From Echria macrotheca (taxonomy: Eukaryota > Ascomycota > Sordariomycetes > Sordariales > Schizotheciaceae), in contig MU839838.1 in the NCBI GenBank assembly GCA_030411725.1, positions 1,178,001 to 1,242,000 on the forward strand: a stretch of DNA of 64,000 bases, in the 5' to 3' direction. This document shows, piece after piece, positions 1 through 11,194 of this stretch. The notes under the pieces are model-generated. The model made no database searches. It was not told where the DNA came from and saw nothing but the letters and a program-made list of their open reading frames with translations. Each line of letters begins with the position of its first letter. Position 1 is the first letter of the stretch. The translations under genes were made by a program, and so were the position numbers.

Positions 1-2343
1 ATCTGAGAGTCTGTGCCCATCGACCAACCCGCGTGGCAAGCGGCGAAGAAAAAAAAACACGGTCGACACGACCACGGTTTACCAGACCATGCAGCATGCA
101 AGGGGCTGGCCTACTTTGGCACCCAAGCCCGACGACCAAAGTATTTGTATACCAGGAACCCCGACAATTGGGAAGGTGGGTTGGACGGGGATATAATGCG
201 ACGTGGTTATCATTGATGTTTTCGAGAAACAGATTCAATAAAACCCCCAGAGAGGCTGACTCAACACCCAACGACTGGAGCGCATGCAGAAAGAGAACAA
301 CACCTGAAATTGGGGCCTGGTGCTTATTACTTATCTGGCCGCAGGTGCTGCCGCCGTGGGATTCGGCTTCACTTCCCCTTTCCCAACCATGCGGAATCAC
401 GCCGACCGGATGCACTTCCGCGGTGACCGGACTCGCATTTTAACTTTGGGATGCCTTGGCGAGGGTGATCACTGCATTCCGATGTGATTGTGACCACGGA
501 GGATTGACCTGCGTTGAATCGTCACGACCCACGAGTAAAAATCGCGTCTCTGCCTGTTGATTATTAGAACGCGGCACAGCAGTCGACTTTGCCGGGATGC
601 GGCAGCTGCAGGCTTGCGGCATGCATCTTCGCCACATGGCCCCACGCCGGTGAGCCGCAAACCGAGCGGCCTCTCCGTCATCTCCTTCCGCTTCCGACGC
701 CGGTTCCGTCTCCCAGCAGGCGGGCGTTATACGGATAGCCTTGGCGTTAAGTATACCAGGTCTTGCTCACCATCGGGATGGCAACCTGTCATGCCAGGCT
801 CGCATGATTCTGTGTCGTTGATACCACGAAGAACTGGACAACGAGGTTGGAAGTCCATACCTAGAGTCTAGCTAAACTCTGCCTGATGTGACTGGCTTGA
901 ATACGGTTGATGGGAGCTTGGCGGGACAGGTCCTGATAGACGGGGAATCCCGGTCTAGACGACAGCGCGCGCTGTCTCTCATCTCAGCCCCTAATTCGCC
1001 GCGCTGAATCCAGACCGAAGGTTCACGATCGGGCGCAAAGGTTCGACATTTGCAAACCGCCGAGCAATCTTTCAAGCTCGCTGTATGTGATTTCGCTTTG
1101 ATGAATTCGGAGGAAGATCGAGCGAGCATCACAAACCGCATGCCAAGCCGGCAGCCCAGCGTAGATCTCGGATCGCGGAAGTCAAGAGGCCATCCGGAGA
1201 TCTTGGCTGCGTGGGAGAGCACTAGCCCAACGGTCGTGGCAACGCCCAAGCGAAGAAAACAAGCACCAGAAGAAGGGGGAAATATGCAAAAATGCCGCCG
1301 CTATTACATAGGCGGATTAGCTCAATCGAAGGTGGAGGCCAGTAAGTTGCGGATTTTTGCGGAAAGCAGTGGAGTGCAGCACAGACTTCACGACTCATGC
1401 TTCTCCGGCGTTGGGACCAAGGGGTCGGCGGGCGCAGGGCTTCGTCCGGCTCAACACCAAAGTGTTTTCGGTAGTCGACGAGAAACAGCCGGAAGCTGTT
1501 GGGGGAAGCTGGATAAAAACCACGGGCCGACTTCGTACACACCAGGAGCTATTCCAGTTTCCGAAAGGGGCTCCAGCAGTTTGACATTGGATTTGCCGCT
1601 AGTTTCGTCGGCGGTGATCTCAATGTGATGGGTGTGGCACCCGTAACGGCATCAAGGTGCTGGCGGTGAGGGGCAGCCCGAGGGGCAAATCTCAAGCGCA
1701 GCTAGGGGGGGTGCCCGACTGACAGCCGTGACTCGTCCCATCTTTCACCTTGCCGTGAAGCCGACCTGCCGACGATTGGCAATACTTGCGACTTTGGCCC
1801 TCCCGTGGCGTCTCTCAAAACGAGCAGCCTCGTGAGTTTCGTTGCCGGCAGCTTCCAGTCGCGGCAAAAACCGCGGGCCGCGCTTTTGTGTCGACAGTTG
1901 TGACAGGGCCGCTCGGTATTTTCCCGGTTATCTTCACATTTCTCGCCGCGGGGACCGTGCCAACGGCAGACTCGTTTTCCCACAGGGTCCTCACTACCGA
2001 GATAACAGCATATCGATCAATACGAAGGGAGCTGAATGAGAATGACTCGACGTCCATATAGACTGGTTGTTGGTGATGATGATAGACGCCCGCCCTTGGC
2101 GACAATCCACCGTGCTGTGATCAACTGCGGGGACGCCCCAGGCGTGGTCCACACTGCATGTCATTGATCTGCACGCCGTCCCATGGCGAAGTCTCAGAAG
2201 CATCAGGCGCGATTCCGGCTTGACACTCGAGCCATGCGGAGCCCGGGGATAAAACCAGGTCCCGCCTCCTGCAGACCGCAACGCATCCGTGCGCCATCTG
2301 CCAGGGGCACGAGGGGTTCGCCCGTGGGCGCACGCTCAACCGT
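1..2343. other. Gene-free stretch at left edge
   Basis: I see no credible gene here. Several open frames of up to about 190 codons exist, but none has a recognisable domain, a signal peptide, a plausible set of splice sites or a clear codon-usage signature, and overlapping frames on both strands are equally open, as expected by chance in fairly GC-rich DNA. The right end borders the hAT-type MITE. Confidence 0.5.
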
Positions 2344-2351
2344 CAAATTAA

Positions 2352-3014
2352 CGCCCTGCGTATTCTGCAGGAGCACTTTGCGTATCGTGCTTGAAATCCC
2401 TTATCTCGCTTATGTCAGCCAACCCACCCTGCACCAGGCGCGCACCCCCCCAAGGCAGTGGCTAAGGCTGTGGCTCAATTGAAGCCCTTCCGATCGCTAT
2501 CTTGAAGCCATCGCCAACTATTAGATGGCTTGCACGCGTAGGGCTTTCCGGTATTAGGGTCAGGGCTAGATGGTGCAGTATCCGGACAGCAGAGGACAGC
2601 TTCCCCAGCAATCGCAGTGATATTTTGTCGCTGGCAGTCAGCAACAGGCGGTCTTGCGCCCACAGGGTCCGGGTTCAGCAGCGGCATGGCATTGTGGTTA
2701 GGCAGGTCAGGGCTACGGCGCAGGTTGGGGAGGGGAGGCTGGCTACAGTTCAATTGAGCTATCTTCAACACCATGGTCTTTGCAGTGATGATGGTTCTGG
2801 CTTGCAGTTGTGCACCTGGCGATGGCTTCAATTGCGGCGCCAGCGAGGGAGCGCTGCGGTCGCGCTGCGAGGCCGGCGGTCAGCCACAGAGGGGTCGACT
2901 GCGCGCCTACGCTGGCGCTGGCCAAGGCCGGCTGTAGGGTGGTTGGCCGGCATAGGCGAGATAAGGGGATTTCAAGCACGATACGCAAAGTGCTCCTGCA
3001 GAATACGCAGGGCG
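2352..3014. mobile_element. hAT-type MITE, 663 bp, with 8-bp target site duplication
   Basis: The two ends are inverted repeats: 2352 onward begins CGCCCTGCGTATTCTGCAGG and the end at 3014 is its reverse complement. The outermost 49 bases are identical, and a weaker match continues to roughly 100 bases with a one-base indel and substitutions. The element is flanked on both sides by CAAATTAA (2344-2351 and 3015-3022), an 8-bp direct repeat as made by hAT superfamily transposases. There is no transposase reading frame inside, so it is non-autonomous. The near-perfect ends and intact duplication suggest a fairly recent insertion. The hAT assignment rests on duplication length and TIR form, not on a database match. 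Confidence 0.85.
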
Positions 3015-3022
3015 CAAATTAA

Positions 3023-3628
3023 TTGCAAAGCTGCATCTCCCGTCCTTTGGCAATTTGTGGACCTGGGCCGACCGAATCGGCGATATGTTTCCTTTCAGGA
3101 AGCGGCGTAGCCCGCTCTGACCGTCGAAGCGAGCCATGGATGATGGCTCGATGACGGCCCACCTCGTGTCCTTCGTCGACGCTGCTATTCCCGAGCGAGC
3201 GAGCACACACCAGCTCGAGGCTTAAGAACTGGGGGATTGGCGTCCTGAAACCAAGCTATACAAAGCCTTCTGGGAATATGCCGTGCGTCGCACACCACCA
3301 CGAACCGCAGGGGTTGGCCTGTCGTTGTTTGGATACGCGTCAGGGGGGTTCTCGAGCCCCATGTAAGAAACATTTGGGGCCCAGCCTGAACCCGATCCGA
3401 AACCCCAGATTTCGACGAGATCGGGTGGACACTCGGACGCTCTCAGTCGACAGAGCCCTGATGAAGATCGACGGTATATCTATCCTTGGCCAAGCCTCTC
3501 CCGACCGGGCTCACCTCTCCCTGGCTTCCTGACCGATTAAAACATTAGCAAACGCCACCGAACTCTAAACACGAACAGGCCTACACGAACGAGATCTCCT
3601 CCGGTACAGCCAAGCAACAGTCGAAGCC
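3023..3628. other. Spacer upstream of rhodopsin-domain gene
   Basis: No gene is visible between the MITE and the start codon at 3629. The last ~100 bases are rich in A and C, typical of a fungal 5' leader. It presumably contains the promoter of the downstream gene, but I see no clear TATA box. Confidence 0.4.
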
Positions 3629-4937
3629 ATGTCCGACACAACCCACGATCCGGCCATCGACGCCCAGTCGAGATTCGGCGAGATCGTGTCCATTCTCTCT
3701 GTCTTCTCAGGGGTAACCACTGCCGCTGTGGTTCTTCGATGTTACGCTCGAATCTTCATGCTTCGCTGTTTCGGTCTCGATGACGGCGTCATGGTCGCCG
3801 CCCAGGTGCTCACCATAGCATCGGCGGCGGCCATCGGGATGGGTACGGCATGATTCCACGTCTATTGTCGACCGGTGTCACTAACGACTCACAGAGGCAC
3901 ACTATGGCTTGGGCCATCATACCTGGCTCAACACCGCCACCCTCGTCCCATATCTCAAGTCGTTCTACGCTTCCATCGTGGTGTACAATATCGCCGTGTG
4001 TCTCACCAAGATCTCGATCCTGCTTCAGTATAAGCGTCTATTTGCCCACCGCCTCATCCAACGCATCATCCTCTTTGGTCTCTGCTTTCTGTCAGCATGG
4101 GCCGTGGCCCTCGCCTTCCTACTTACCCTCATCTGCCAACCCGTTGCCGCCTTTTGGGACAGCAGTATCAATGGCAAGTGTATCGACCCTGCGACGGTCT
4201 GGTACATCATGGCCGGCGTCAACCTCGTCAGCGACTTTACGATCCTGACGATGCCGATGCCAGTGCTCAAGTCCCTGCAGCTTCCAAAGCGGCAAAAGAT
4301 CATGCTCATTGCCGTCTTCTGCCTCGGTTTCTTGTAAGCGCCTTCGTTCTCGTCCATTTGTTGACCGGTACTGACGTATAACAGCCCTTGTGCTATCTCC
4401 ATCTATCGTATCAAGACGCTTCGCTTCGCCATCGACACGCCCGATCCGATGTTTGATAACGTCGACGCGGCTACGTGGTCGTTCCTCGAGCTCACGACTG
4501 GCGTGCTGGCCGCCTGTCTGCCAACGCTGCGCCCCATCTTCATCGCCATTATGCCCCGGGCTTTTGGAGCGTCCTCTCTGCGGTCACGAGCCGGCCAGTC
4601 GGGTGTTCACGGGACTGGCCACCGCAAGGGTACCGGTCCCTACTCGATGGCTACCACGAACAGCACCGCTCAGGGGAGCGGGAGGCCGCCATACAGGATC
4701 AAGGAGTCGGAGAGCATGGAAGGCTTGCAACGCGGTGGCTCGAGCAGCGGGGACGAGGATATCGAGTTCGGCGCTCTGAAGAACCCCGGCAGGGTCAAGA
4801 CGCCGGCTGCTTATACCGTCAGCGTGGGTGTTGCCGCCGATAGGGAGAAAGCCGGGTTCGACTTTGCGGGGAGGGGCATCCAGACAACCACGGTGGTGAC
4901 GCAGCAGGTTTCCAGCGGGAAGAAGCTCAGAAAGTGA
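3629..4937 (+). CDS. Rhodopsin-domain (PTH11-like) seven-TM membrane protein
   Basis: Three exons fit a continuous frame: 3629-3842, 3895-4333 and 4385-4937, giving about 401 residues. The introns are 52 and 51 nt with GT/AG ends. The protein starts with a short hydrophilic N-terminus, then successive hydrophobic helices; the junction of exons 1 and 2 restores EAHYGLG, a conserved block of the fungal rhodopsin-domain family (integral membrane proteins related to PTH11-type receptors). The helices end around residue 310 and a Ser/Gly-rich cytoplasmic tail follows. Members of this family sit in the plasma membrane; most have no known ligand, and some affect surface sensing. No CFEM domain precedes the helices, so it is not a full PTH11 receptor. 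The in-frame stop inside each intron supports splicing. Function beyond family membership is not inferred. Confidence 0.85.
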
Positions 4938-5468
4938 GCCTGCGTGTGCGTCGGACTAAAAACAGATTTCTGGATATGATACCCTACCTAATGATTTTTC
5001 TTTTGTCTGTTCTCACTATGGCGTTGGTCGGGTTTTGTGCGGGATTTTGTACTATTATCCAGCGATGGGTCGGTCGCGGCCGTTTGCGCGCGGCGAGATA
5101 TGAATTGTGCATAATAAGAGGGAGGAAATGGCAGGCAAAGCGACCAAAGTCGTAATGATCATTCTTTGTGGATAAACTTGTGGCATTCGCTGCCAAATTC
5201 CGCTGCAGTTGCCCATTGCGACAAGAAGGTGGGCCAAGATCATATTGGAGGAAGGAGCGGTGCGGTGGAAAGATTTTGTTTTTGTTGTGGGCAAACAATT
5301 TCGGACTGCAGCAGGCACCTGCTGAATTAAGTGAGGGCGGTTGCCAGGAGTCAAGACATCTCAAAATCAATTAAATTCAACACTCTCATCTACTGTGCCC
5401 ATATCAAATGGAAAAAAAAACAGGAAGCCAGAGTCTAATCTCCACCTTCCATTCTCCCATGGCTTAGC
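4938..5468. other. Convergent 3' spacer
   Basis: This is the spacer between two convergent genes (the rhodopsin-domain protein and the Ulp1-like protease). It presumably holds both 3' UTRs and poly(A) sites. No open frame here looks coding. Confidence 0.5.
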
Positions 5469-7316
5469 CTACTTGCTTCGACCACGATATCTTGGCCGCT
5501 TGGCCGACTGCTGGCCCTCACGCCGTACGTCGTCTCCTGCTCTGCTTCGTCTACGCTTCCCAAGCGAAGCAGCCCTCATAGCCGCTGCAATCTTTGGACT
5601 AGCCTGTGAACCTTCGACTGAACTGATGTCGACAGGGCTTTCGGAACGGCTTCCTCCATCATCTTGGTTCCCAACATTTGGCTGCCCATCATCCGGTTGT
5701 CCAGCTGGTGCTGCACCGTCCGATTGTCCAGCTGGTGCTGCACCATCATCCGGTTGTCCATTGTTGCCATCCCCATCACTGCCATCCCCATCACTGTCAC
5801 CCCCATCACTGTCCTCTCCAGAGACAGGCGGCCTGGTGTTTGGACTCCTCACCCTCAACCTTCTCTTCCTTCTGGGGTTCAGTTTCTTCTCCAACTTCTT
5901 CGCCTCCTTCTTAGCTTTCTTGGCATTATCGTCGAGTCCTGCCTCGGAGCCAGCATCTTCGCTAACGGCTGAATTCGGTGACCCTGGCGCAGCGCCGGCG
6001 GCCTTCCCATCCTTGGCGAGAGCGGCAGCCGCGACAGCTGCATCGTAGCGTGACGGTCGTCGCTTCCGGTTCTTTGGTGGCCGTTCGTAATGGTCGGGAG
6101 GAGGGCCGCGCCCGCCACCGACCAAGACGGGCGAGTTCAGGTCGAGAACGAGCATCGGTGGGAGGGTTCGTAGTTTCTTGGGCGCTGGCTTTGCAGCAGA
6201 ATCAGATGCTGTCTTTTTGCTCTCGGCCTCGGCCGCTGCCTGTTTCTTTGCGTCCTGGAAGGCGAGGCTGGGGTCCGCCAGGCCCATTATGTTGTGCAGT
6301 GACTTGCTTATCGCCTTGACCATGTCGGCGGCGCGTCCTGCGCCCAAGGCAGGCACATTGTTCCAGCCCAAGACACCAAAGCGGACAAAGGCAACGGCGT
6401 TTGCGATGCAGTGCAGGCCGCACGACCACCCGTCTTTCTGGTAGGGAACTGGCATGAGATGTAAGGTGAAATTCGGAGGCACCGTTTGGTTGGAAACTTG
6501 GAGCCATTTCTCGAATTTCTTTTCTGAATTATCCCGCCTCTTTTCCGCTTGGTACTTTAGAGAGTCAAGATACCATGCTGATCCCGACCCCGCGTGGTAT
6601 ATGATGAGTCCGAAATGGTCGTCGTTGTGCGACAAATGGAGAGAAAACGTGGCGTCCTGGAAGTCCTTCACATCGTTTTCTGGGTGGTCAACTCCTGGGA
6701 TGCCATCACCTAGCTTTGCTTCGATAGGGTCCACCGAGCTACCAGGCACATAGCCCAGCCTGTATCTCTTGGGAGCGACCCACCATTTGCGATCTTCCAA
6801 GGCGCCAAGACCCTTAAACCCGTCGACATTTGTCTGAACCCAGGTAAGCAGTCGAACCATGAGTTCGTAGACGTTCTCGTCCAGAAGTAAATTCTGGTTG
6901 CGTGCATCGTAAAGGCCATTGTGGCAAGAGAGAAGACAGGCTGCAATCCGGTTTTCCTCCTCACCCGGATCCCTTCCGGCGACAGGGTTGTCCAAAACCG
7001 GATGCCGAACATGGCTGTATCTTGTTTTGACCAGTTTTATGTCATCGTCCTTATTGTCCTCTAGGAGTATGTCGTACTCAGCCTCCTTGGCGTCGTTTAG
7101 GTCTTGGGGAGAGGGAAGGTCTTGCTCTGTCGGAAGGGTGAAGCCCCCGATTTCAAGAGCGGTTGGCTGCCCTGGGAAATAATCTGCGGGATCGGGGGCA
7201 TCGACTTGGGCCATTCTGATGACAACTGTTGTGAACTTGCAGGTCCAGGTAGGTAGTTTCGAATTCCAGCCGACGCATGGCTCTTTATCCAGGTGATCAA
7301 TCGCCTTATAAGACAT
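5469..7316 (-). CDS. Ulp1-type (C48) cysteine protease domain protein
   Basis: A single exon of 615 residues starts at the ATG at 7316; the frame is open a little further upstream but without ATG. The central region carries a Ulp1/SUMO-protease fold signature: His234 in NDDHFGL, Asp251 in WYLDSL, Gln293 in PYQKDGW and Cys299 in WSCGLH, i.e. the expected H-D-Q-C order. Such enzymes cleave SUMO or related modifiers from precursors or conjugates, usually at nuclear sites. Downstream of the protease domain is a long low-complexity tail: KR-rich stretches, an acidic/Gly/Asp part and two near-identical copies of a GAAPAGQ unit, which could hold nuclear localisation signals. The domain position, N-terminal to a disordered tail, differs from classical Ulp1, where the protease lies at the C-terminus. 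It is divergently paired with the DEAD-box helicase. Substrate unknown. Confidence 0.8.
   Translation of the reverse strand: MSYKAIDHLDKEPCVGWNSKLPTWTCKFTTVVIRMAQVDAPDPADYFPGQPTALEIGGFTLPTEQDLPSPQDLNDAKEAEYDILLEDNKDDDIKLVKTRYSHVRHPVLDNPVAGRDPGEEENRIAACLLSCHNGLYDARNQNLLLDENVYELMVRLLTWVQTNVDGFKGLGALEDRKWWVAPKRYRLGYVPGSSVDPIEAKLGDGIPGVDHPENDVKDFQDATFSLHLSHNDDHFGLIIYHAGSGSAWYLDSLKYQAEKRRDNSEKKFEKWLQVSNQTVPPNFTLHLMPVPYQKDGWSCGLHCIANAVAFVRFGVLGWNNVPALGAGRAADMVKAISKSLHNIMGLADPSLAFQDAKKQAAAEAESKKTASDSAAKPAPKKLRTLPPMLVLDLNSPVLVGGGRGPPPDHYERPPKNRKRRPSRYDAAVAAAALAKDGKAAGAAPGSPNSAVSEDAGSEAGLDDNAKKAKKEAKKLEKKLNPRRKRRLRVRSPNTRPPVSGEDSDGGDSDGDGSDGDGNNGQPDDGAAPAGQSDGAAPAGQPDDGQPNVGNQDDGGSRSESPVDISSVEGSQASPKIAAAMRAASLGKRRRSRAGDDVRREGQQSAKRPRYRGRSK
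5697..5814. repeat. Tandem repeats inside the Ulp1-like protease tail
   Basis: Two copies of a 21-base segment starting TTGTCCAGCTGG occur at 5697-5717 and 5724-5744 (period 27), with a third partial copy at 5754. They are followed by a CCATCCCCATCACTG-type short repeat to about 5814. All keep the protease frame open and encode Gly/Asp/Ala-rich low-complexity sequence on the minus strand. Confidence 0.8.
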
Positions 7317-7708
7317 TCTCCGTGCACAAGCGATTATCGCCAAGTGTCTGCTAGAGACAAAGACGCACCCAGCGCGGCCTTGTCTATCCGCGAACCCAAG
7401 GGAGATGATTCTGCATCCGGCGATCGAGGACCAAGGACCTCATCAACAAAGACAACCCTAACCCTTGATTGGTCGATGGAGCACCAACCCCTGCAACCTG
7501 TTTTGGTGTGGAAAACCCAAGCGCAAACTCTGATCAACAAGTTTCATCCCAACTGAACACTTGCCATCGCCCACAAAACAAATTGCCACAGGTCGCGCAT
7601 TCTCGACCTTTGTCACTCAGGCACAGATTTTCCCCATCTCGGCCATTTTCTGACCTCTTTTTTTCCACTCCAACTACCTCGCCAACAACGCGAGATACCC
7701 AATCCGGA
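7317..7708. other. Shared divergent promoter region
   Basis: This 392-bp interval separates the start codons of the protease (minus) and the DEAD-box helicase (plus) and must carry both promoters and leaders. The part just before 7709 is C/T-rich, as is common just upstream of fungal transcription starts. No TATA box is clear. Confidence 0.5.
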
Positions 7709-9644
7709 ATGAAGGACTCGACGGTGAACCCGGCCGCGCCGCCGGCACCCCCCCTGGCGCCCGTCGCCTACTCCACCATGAACGGAAAGCTTCGCCCGGA
7801 GCTGCTCCGCGCCGTCGCCCAAATGGGCTTCACCAACATGACGCCCGTGCAGGAGAAGACGCTCAACCTGCCCAGCTTCACCGACGACTGCCTGGTCAAG
7901 TCGCGCACCGGCACCGGCAAGACGCTGGCCTTCCTGCTGCCCGTCTTGCACACCATCCTCACCATGCGCGATGAGCAGTCCGGCCAAGCTCTGCGGGGCG
8001 TCAAGGCGCTCGTCCTCGCGCCGACCCGCGAGCTGGCCAAGCAGATCTCGGACGAGTGCGAGAAGCTGACGGCCTTCTGCGTCCCGCCCATCGGCTGCCA
8101 CATGGCCGTCGGCGGCACCGGCCGGCCTGCGATGCTGAAGGACTTCCTCAAGCGCGACTGCGACATCCTGGTGGCCACCCCGGGCCGTCTCATCGACATC
8201 CTCGAGATGGACGAGGTGCGCGCCAAGTTCGCCCGCCTGCGCTGCGTCATCCTCGACGAGGCCGACCGCATGCTCGACCACGGCTTCGGGCCCGACCTCA
8301 AGAAGATCCTCGCCGCCATCCCGTCCAAGACCGAGGCGAAGTGGCAAGGCATGTGTTTCAGCGCCACCATCCCGCCCCAGATCGAGACTCTGCTACCTTC
8401 CATCCTGGGCCCCAAGCATCATCGCATCTCTTGCATCAACGAGGGAGAGTCCCAGACCATCGACAGCGTGCCTCAGTCGGTCATCACGGTGCGCAGCCAT
8501 GAGGAAGTGCTGCCGACGTTGCATAAAATCTTCTCGAGGGAGAAGAAGGACAACCCGTCATTCAAAGCCGTCATCTTCTCGTCGACCGCGCGACAAGCCG
8601 CGTTGATGTACAACCTCTTTGGCCACACAGGCGGCGCCGCGCCCGGCAAGATTGCCGTTCACCAGATGCACTCGAGGATGTCGCAGCCGGCGCGGAACCG
8701 GACCGTCGCAGAGTTCAAGGAGGCCAAGTCGGGTCTGCTGTTTGCCTCTGACGTCGTCGGCCGCGGTTTGGACTTTCCCGATATTACTCTAGTAATCCAG
8801 GTCGGCTTTCCCATGGACCAGGACCAGTACGTGCACCGCGTCGGTCGGACCGGTCGCGCAGGCAAGTCAGGCCGCGCCACCATGATCATGGTGCCGGAGG
8901 AGATGGGCTTTGTCGAGAAGCTCAAGCGGGACCGCAAATTCCCCATTGAGAAGGCAGAAGTGTAAGTCTACACATCCTCTCTTTAGAGCACTTGCTAACT
9001 CGTACGTTTTTAGCCCTGAACCTGCAGAGACCAAGACCTCCTCAGAAGACATCGTCCACGAAGCCCTCGGCAAAATCCCCGACCAGACCCTGTATGGTGC
9101 GTACACAGCCTACCTCGGCTTCCTCACATCGACAACCCAAATCCACCGCCTCAGCAAGCCCGAGATCGTCCGGTTCGCCGGCTTCTACGCCCGCTCGCTC
9201 GGCTTCATCGAGCCCCCCGCGATCCCGCGCCGCATGGCCAAGATGACCGGCCTGTGGGGCACCCCGGGCATTCGGATCGAGGACGAGCCACCCAGGAAGG
9301 GTTCTGCGCCCGCGGCCGTGTCGCCGCCTAAGCGGAATCGGCCCGAGGATTCGCCCGCTTCTGTGTCGACTCGGGCTCGGTCGGCTGCGGTTGCCGCTCC
9401 CGTGAAGTCCGAGGATGCCTCCTCGTCTGCTGCTCCTGCTGGTCAGGAGTCGAATGGTAGCCGGCCGGGTAAGAGACGGCGGGGCCAGGGTGGACGGGGT
9501 CGTGGTGGGGCGCGTCAGTCGACGGGCCCTTCGGAGGGACCGGGACTGGGTCAGGGTGGATCGTCGGGCGGGAGAGGAGGTGGGCGTGGACGTGGGCGTG
9601 GACGTGGAGGGAATTCGCGCGGCGGCTCATCGATGGCGAACTGA
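7709..9644 (+). CDS. DEAD-box ATP-dependent RNA helicase with RGG-like tail (MSS116-like)
   Basis: Two exons, 7709-8961 and 9014-9644, join in phase across a 52-nt intron and give 627 residues. All helicase motifs are present: Q motif GFTNMTPVQ (40-48), Walker A RTGTGKT (66-72), PTREL (105-109), TPGR (157-160), DEAD (183-186), SAT (218-220), and later RGLDFPD and HRVGRTGRAG. It should unwind short RNA duplexes using ATP. The C-terminal ~100 residues are low-complexity and end in a run of GRGRGRG/RGG repeats that would bind RNA. The overall look, including the insertion between motifs and the domain after motif VI, resembles the MSS116/CYT-19 group that chaperones mitochondrial introns. The frame stays open upstream of 7709 and is Arg/Ser-rich there, but it has no ATG, so a mitochondrial presequence would need an upstream exon. 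Long antisense frames here are shadows. Confidence 0.9.
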
Positions 9645-11194
9645 GTGGTGTTTTACCTGAATAGACTTTCTGGGATTGTGTACATGCTTTTGGGGGTCTG
9701 GTAGGATAGACGGACCGGCCGTTGGGTTGCATCTCATAGCTATGGTCTGTTGGAGATCCGATACATAATGTCTTCAGGGTCAGGTCGGCGTGGATAGAGC
9801 GATAGACATAGAATCATGCACGACTCGGTGATTGAGAATCATTGTCTTCGGTCCCGTGAGAACTGTTGTTACGACTGATATCAGTAACCTGGCCCTTTCG
9901 ATAAACTCAAGTCTTTGTCTCGTGGAATGTTTACAGCAGTAATAACTAATTACATCCAGGCCAACATAAAGAGTCTATTGCCAATGGTTTTAGGCGAGAT
10001 GTCGGTGCCCTATACTATGACCGACTGTTTTCAATTTGCTCCGCGGATACCATCTTCGGGGTTGTGGGTCGTTTTCAGCACCGAGAATTGACATATCTTG
10101 TGGTTAGACACCGCTAGATGGTCTTCCGACTCCTGGCTGCTGGCAAATGCTGTTTCTCATCGTGGAAATCTGAGTTCAAAAGTGATCTTTCGGCCGTGGG
10201 ACACCTCTATGTGGTGGCTATGGTGGTCGCCGGTAGCAGGTAACACTTCCACGTCAACGAATATCTGCATACTTGACCTGGGGGATATCTGAAAAGCTAT
10301 GCAAGGCGCAATTCCGAGGGTCACGCATGTTAAATCTGAAGGTGTTTCGTTTGCGAAAAGATAGCTTACACGTGGCCTTTGGGCTGTTATGAAGAACGAG
10401 GTGCTTGTGGTAAACCTTTAAATGTTCGCTGATATCTTCCTCGCTGACTCACGCTGACATGTCCGCTTTTGTCCAGAGTGCGTTCAGAAAGGGTCTCGCA
10501 GTGATACTCACAGCGATGTATGGAGGTATGTTGCTAAGAGCGAAGCGATCACGAGATACCCATCCTACTATTCGGATATCTGACGGTTACCGGCAATCTA
10601 CCACTTAGACTTACTCCATCCGCACTCCTCTAGATTCCCACCCGTTTCTTATCACCGGCTTCGAAATGGATTCTTACTGGCCTGTACTACTTTTGCCCTT
10701 TTTTTCCGTCTCACTTATAGAAAATGCTACCGTTTTTCGCGTGGAGGCTTAATCACGTGAATCTGTCAGCGAAAGTTGGTACCTTATTTGTCTCGAATCC
10801 CACGATGCACTCACTGCCTGCATCGCTGCTATTGGCTCGATCTGGCCCAAACCACCGGGGGGCAGATTACGTCGGGTTTAGGAACTCCAACCATTGGCTC
10901 GTCAGCGGCTCAATACCTATCCAGCGAGCACCCGGGCCTCCCGATTTTGATTCCTGTCATTCTTAACCTTTCGCGGCCTTCGAACTTTCTCAACGTTCTT
11001 AACTTTGCGTCGTTGCGTTACAGTATACAAACCCGCGACAGTCCGAAATATCTGTGTCTCTTCTCATATAAACCACCTGCCACAGACTCACCCAGTTTAC
11101 AACTGAGCCAGGCATCACGAAATAGGCCGCCGAGAGCAAAAAGGGTGTGGCCCCTAAACATCCATCTCATCAAGACCACTGCAAAATAATCGCC
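9645..11194. other. Gene-free spacer with promoter of downstream gene
   Basis: About 1.55 kb with no credible gene; open frames are at most 137 codons and featureless. It contains a CACGTG site near 10753 and, close to the right end, a TATA box serving the four-TM orphan gene. Confidence 0.5.
11067..11072 (+). promoter_or_regulatory. TATA box of the four-TM orphan gene
   Basis: TATAAA preceded by a C/T-rich stretch lies 123 bp before the ATG at 11195, a normal distance for a fungal core promoter with a ~90-nt leader. Confidence 0.55.

Noticed and set aside
1050..1628. 192-codon open frame on the plus strand
   Set aside because: No domain, no signal peptide, and overlapping frames on the other strand are almost as long; codon use is not distinctive.
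7613..8415. Long antisense frames opposite the DEAD-box helicase
   Set aside because: They are shadows created by the GC-biased codons of the helicase; the helicase motifs are unambiguous on the plus strand.
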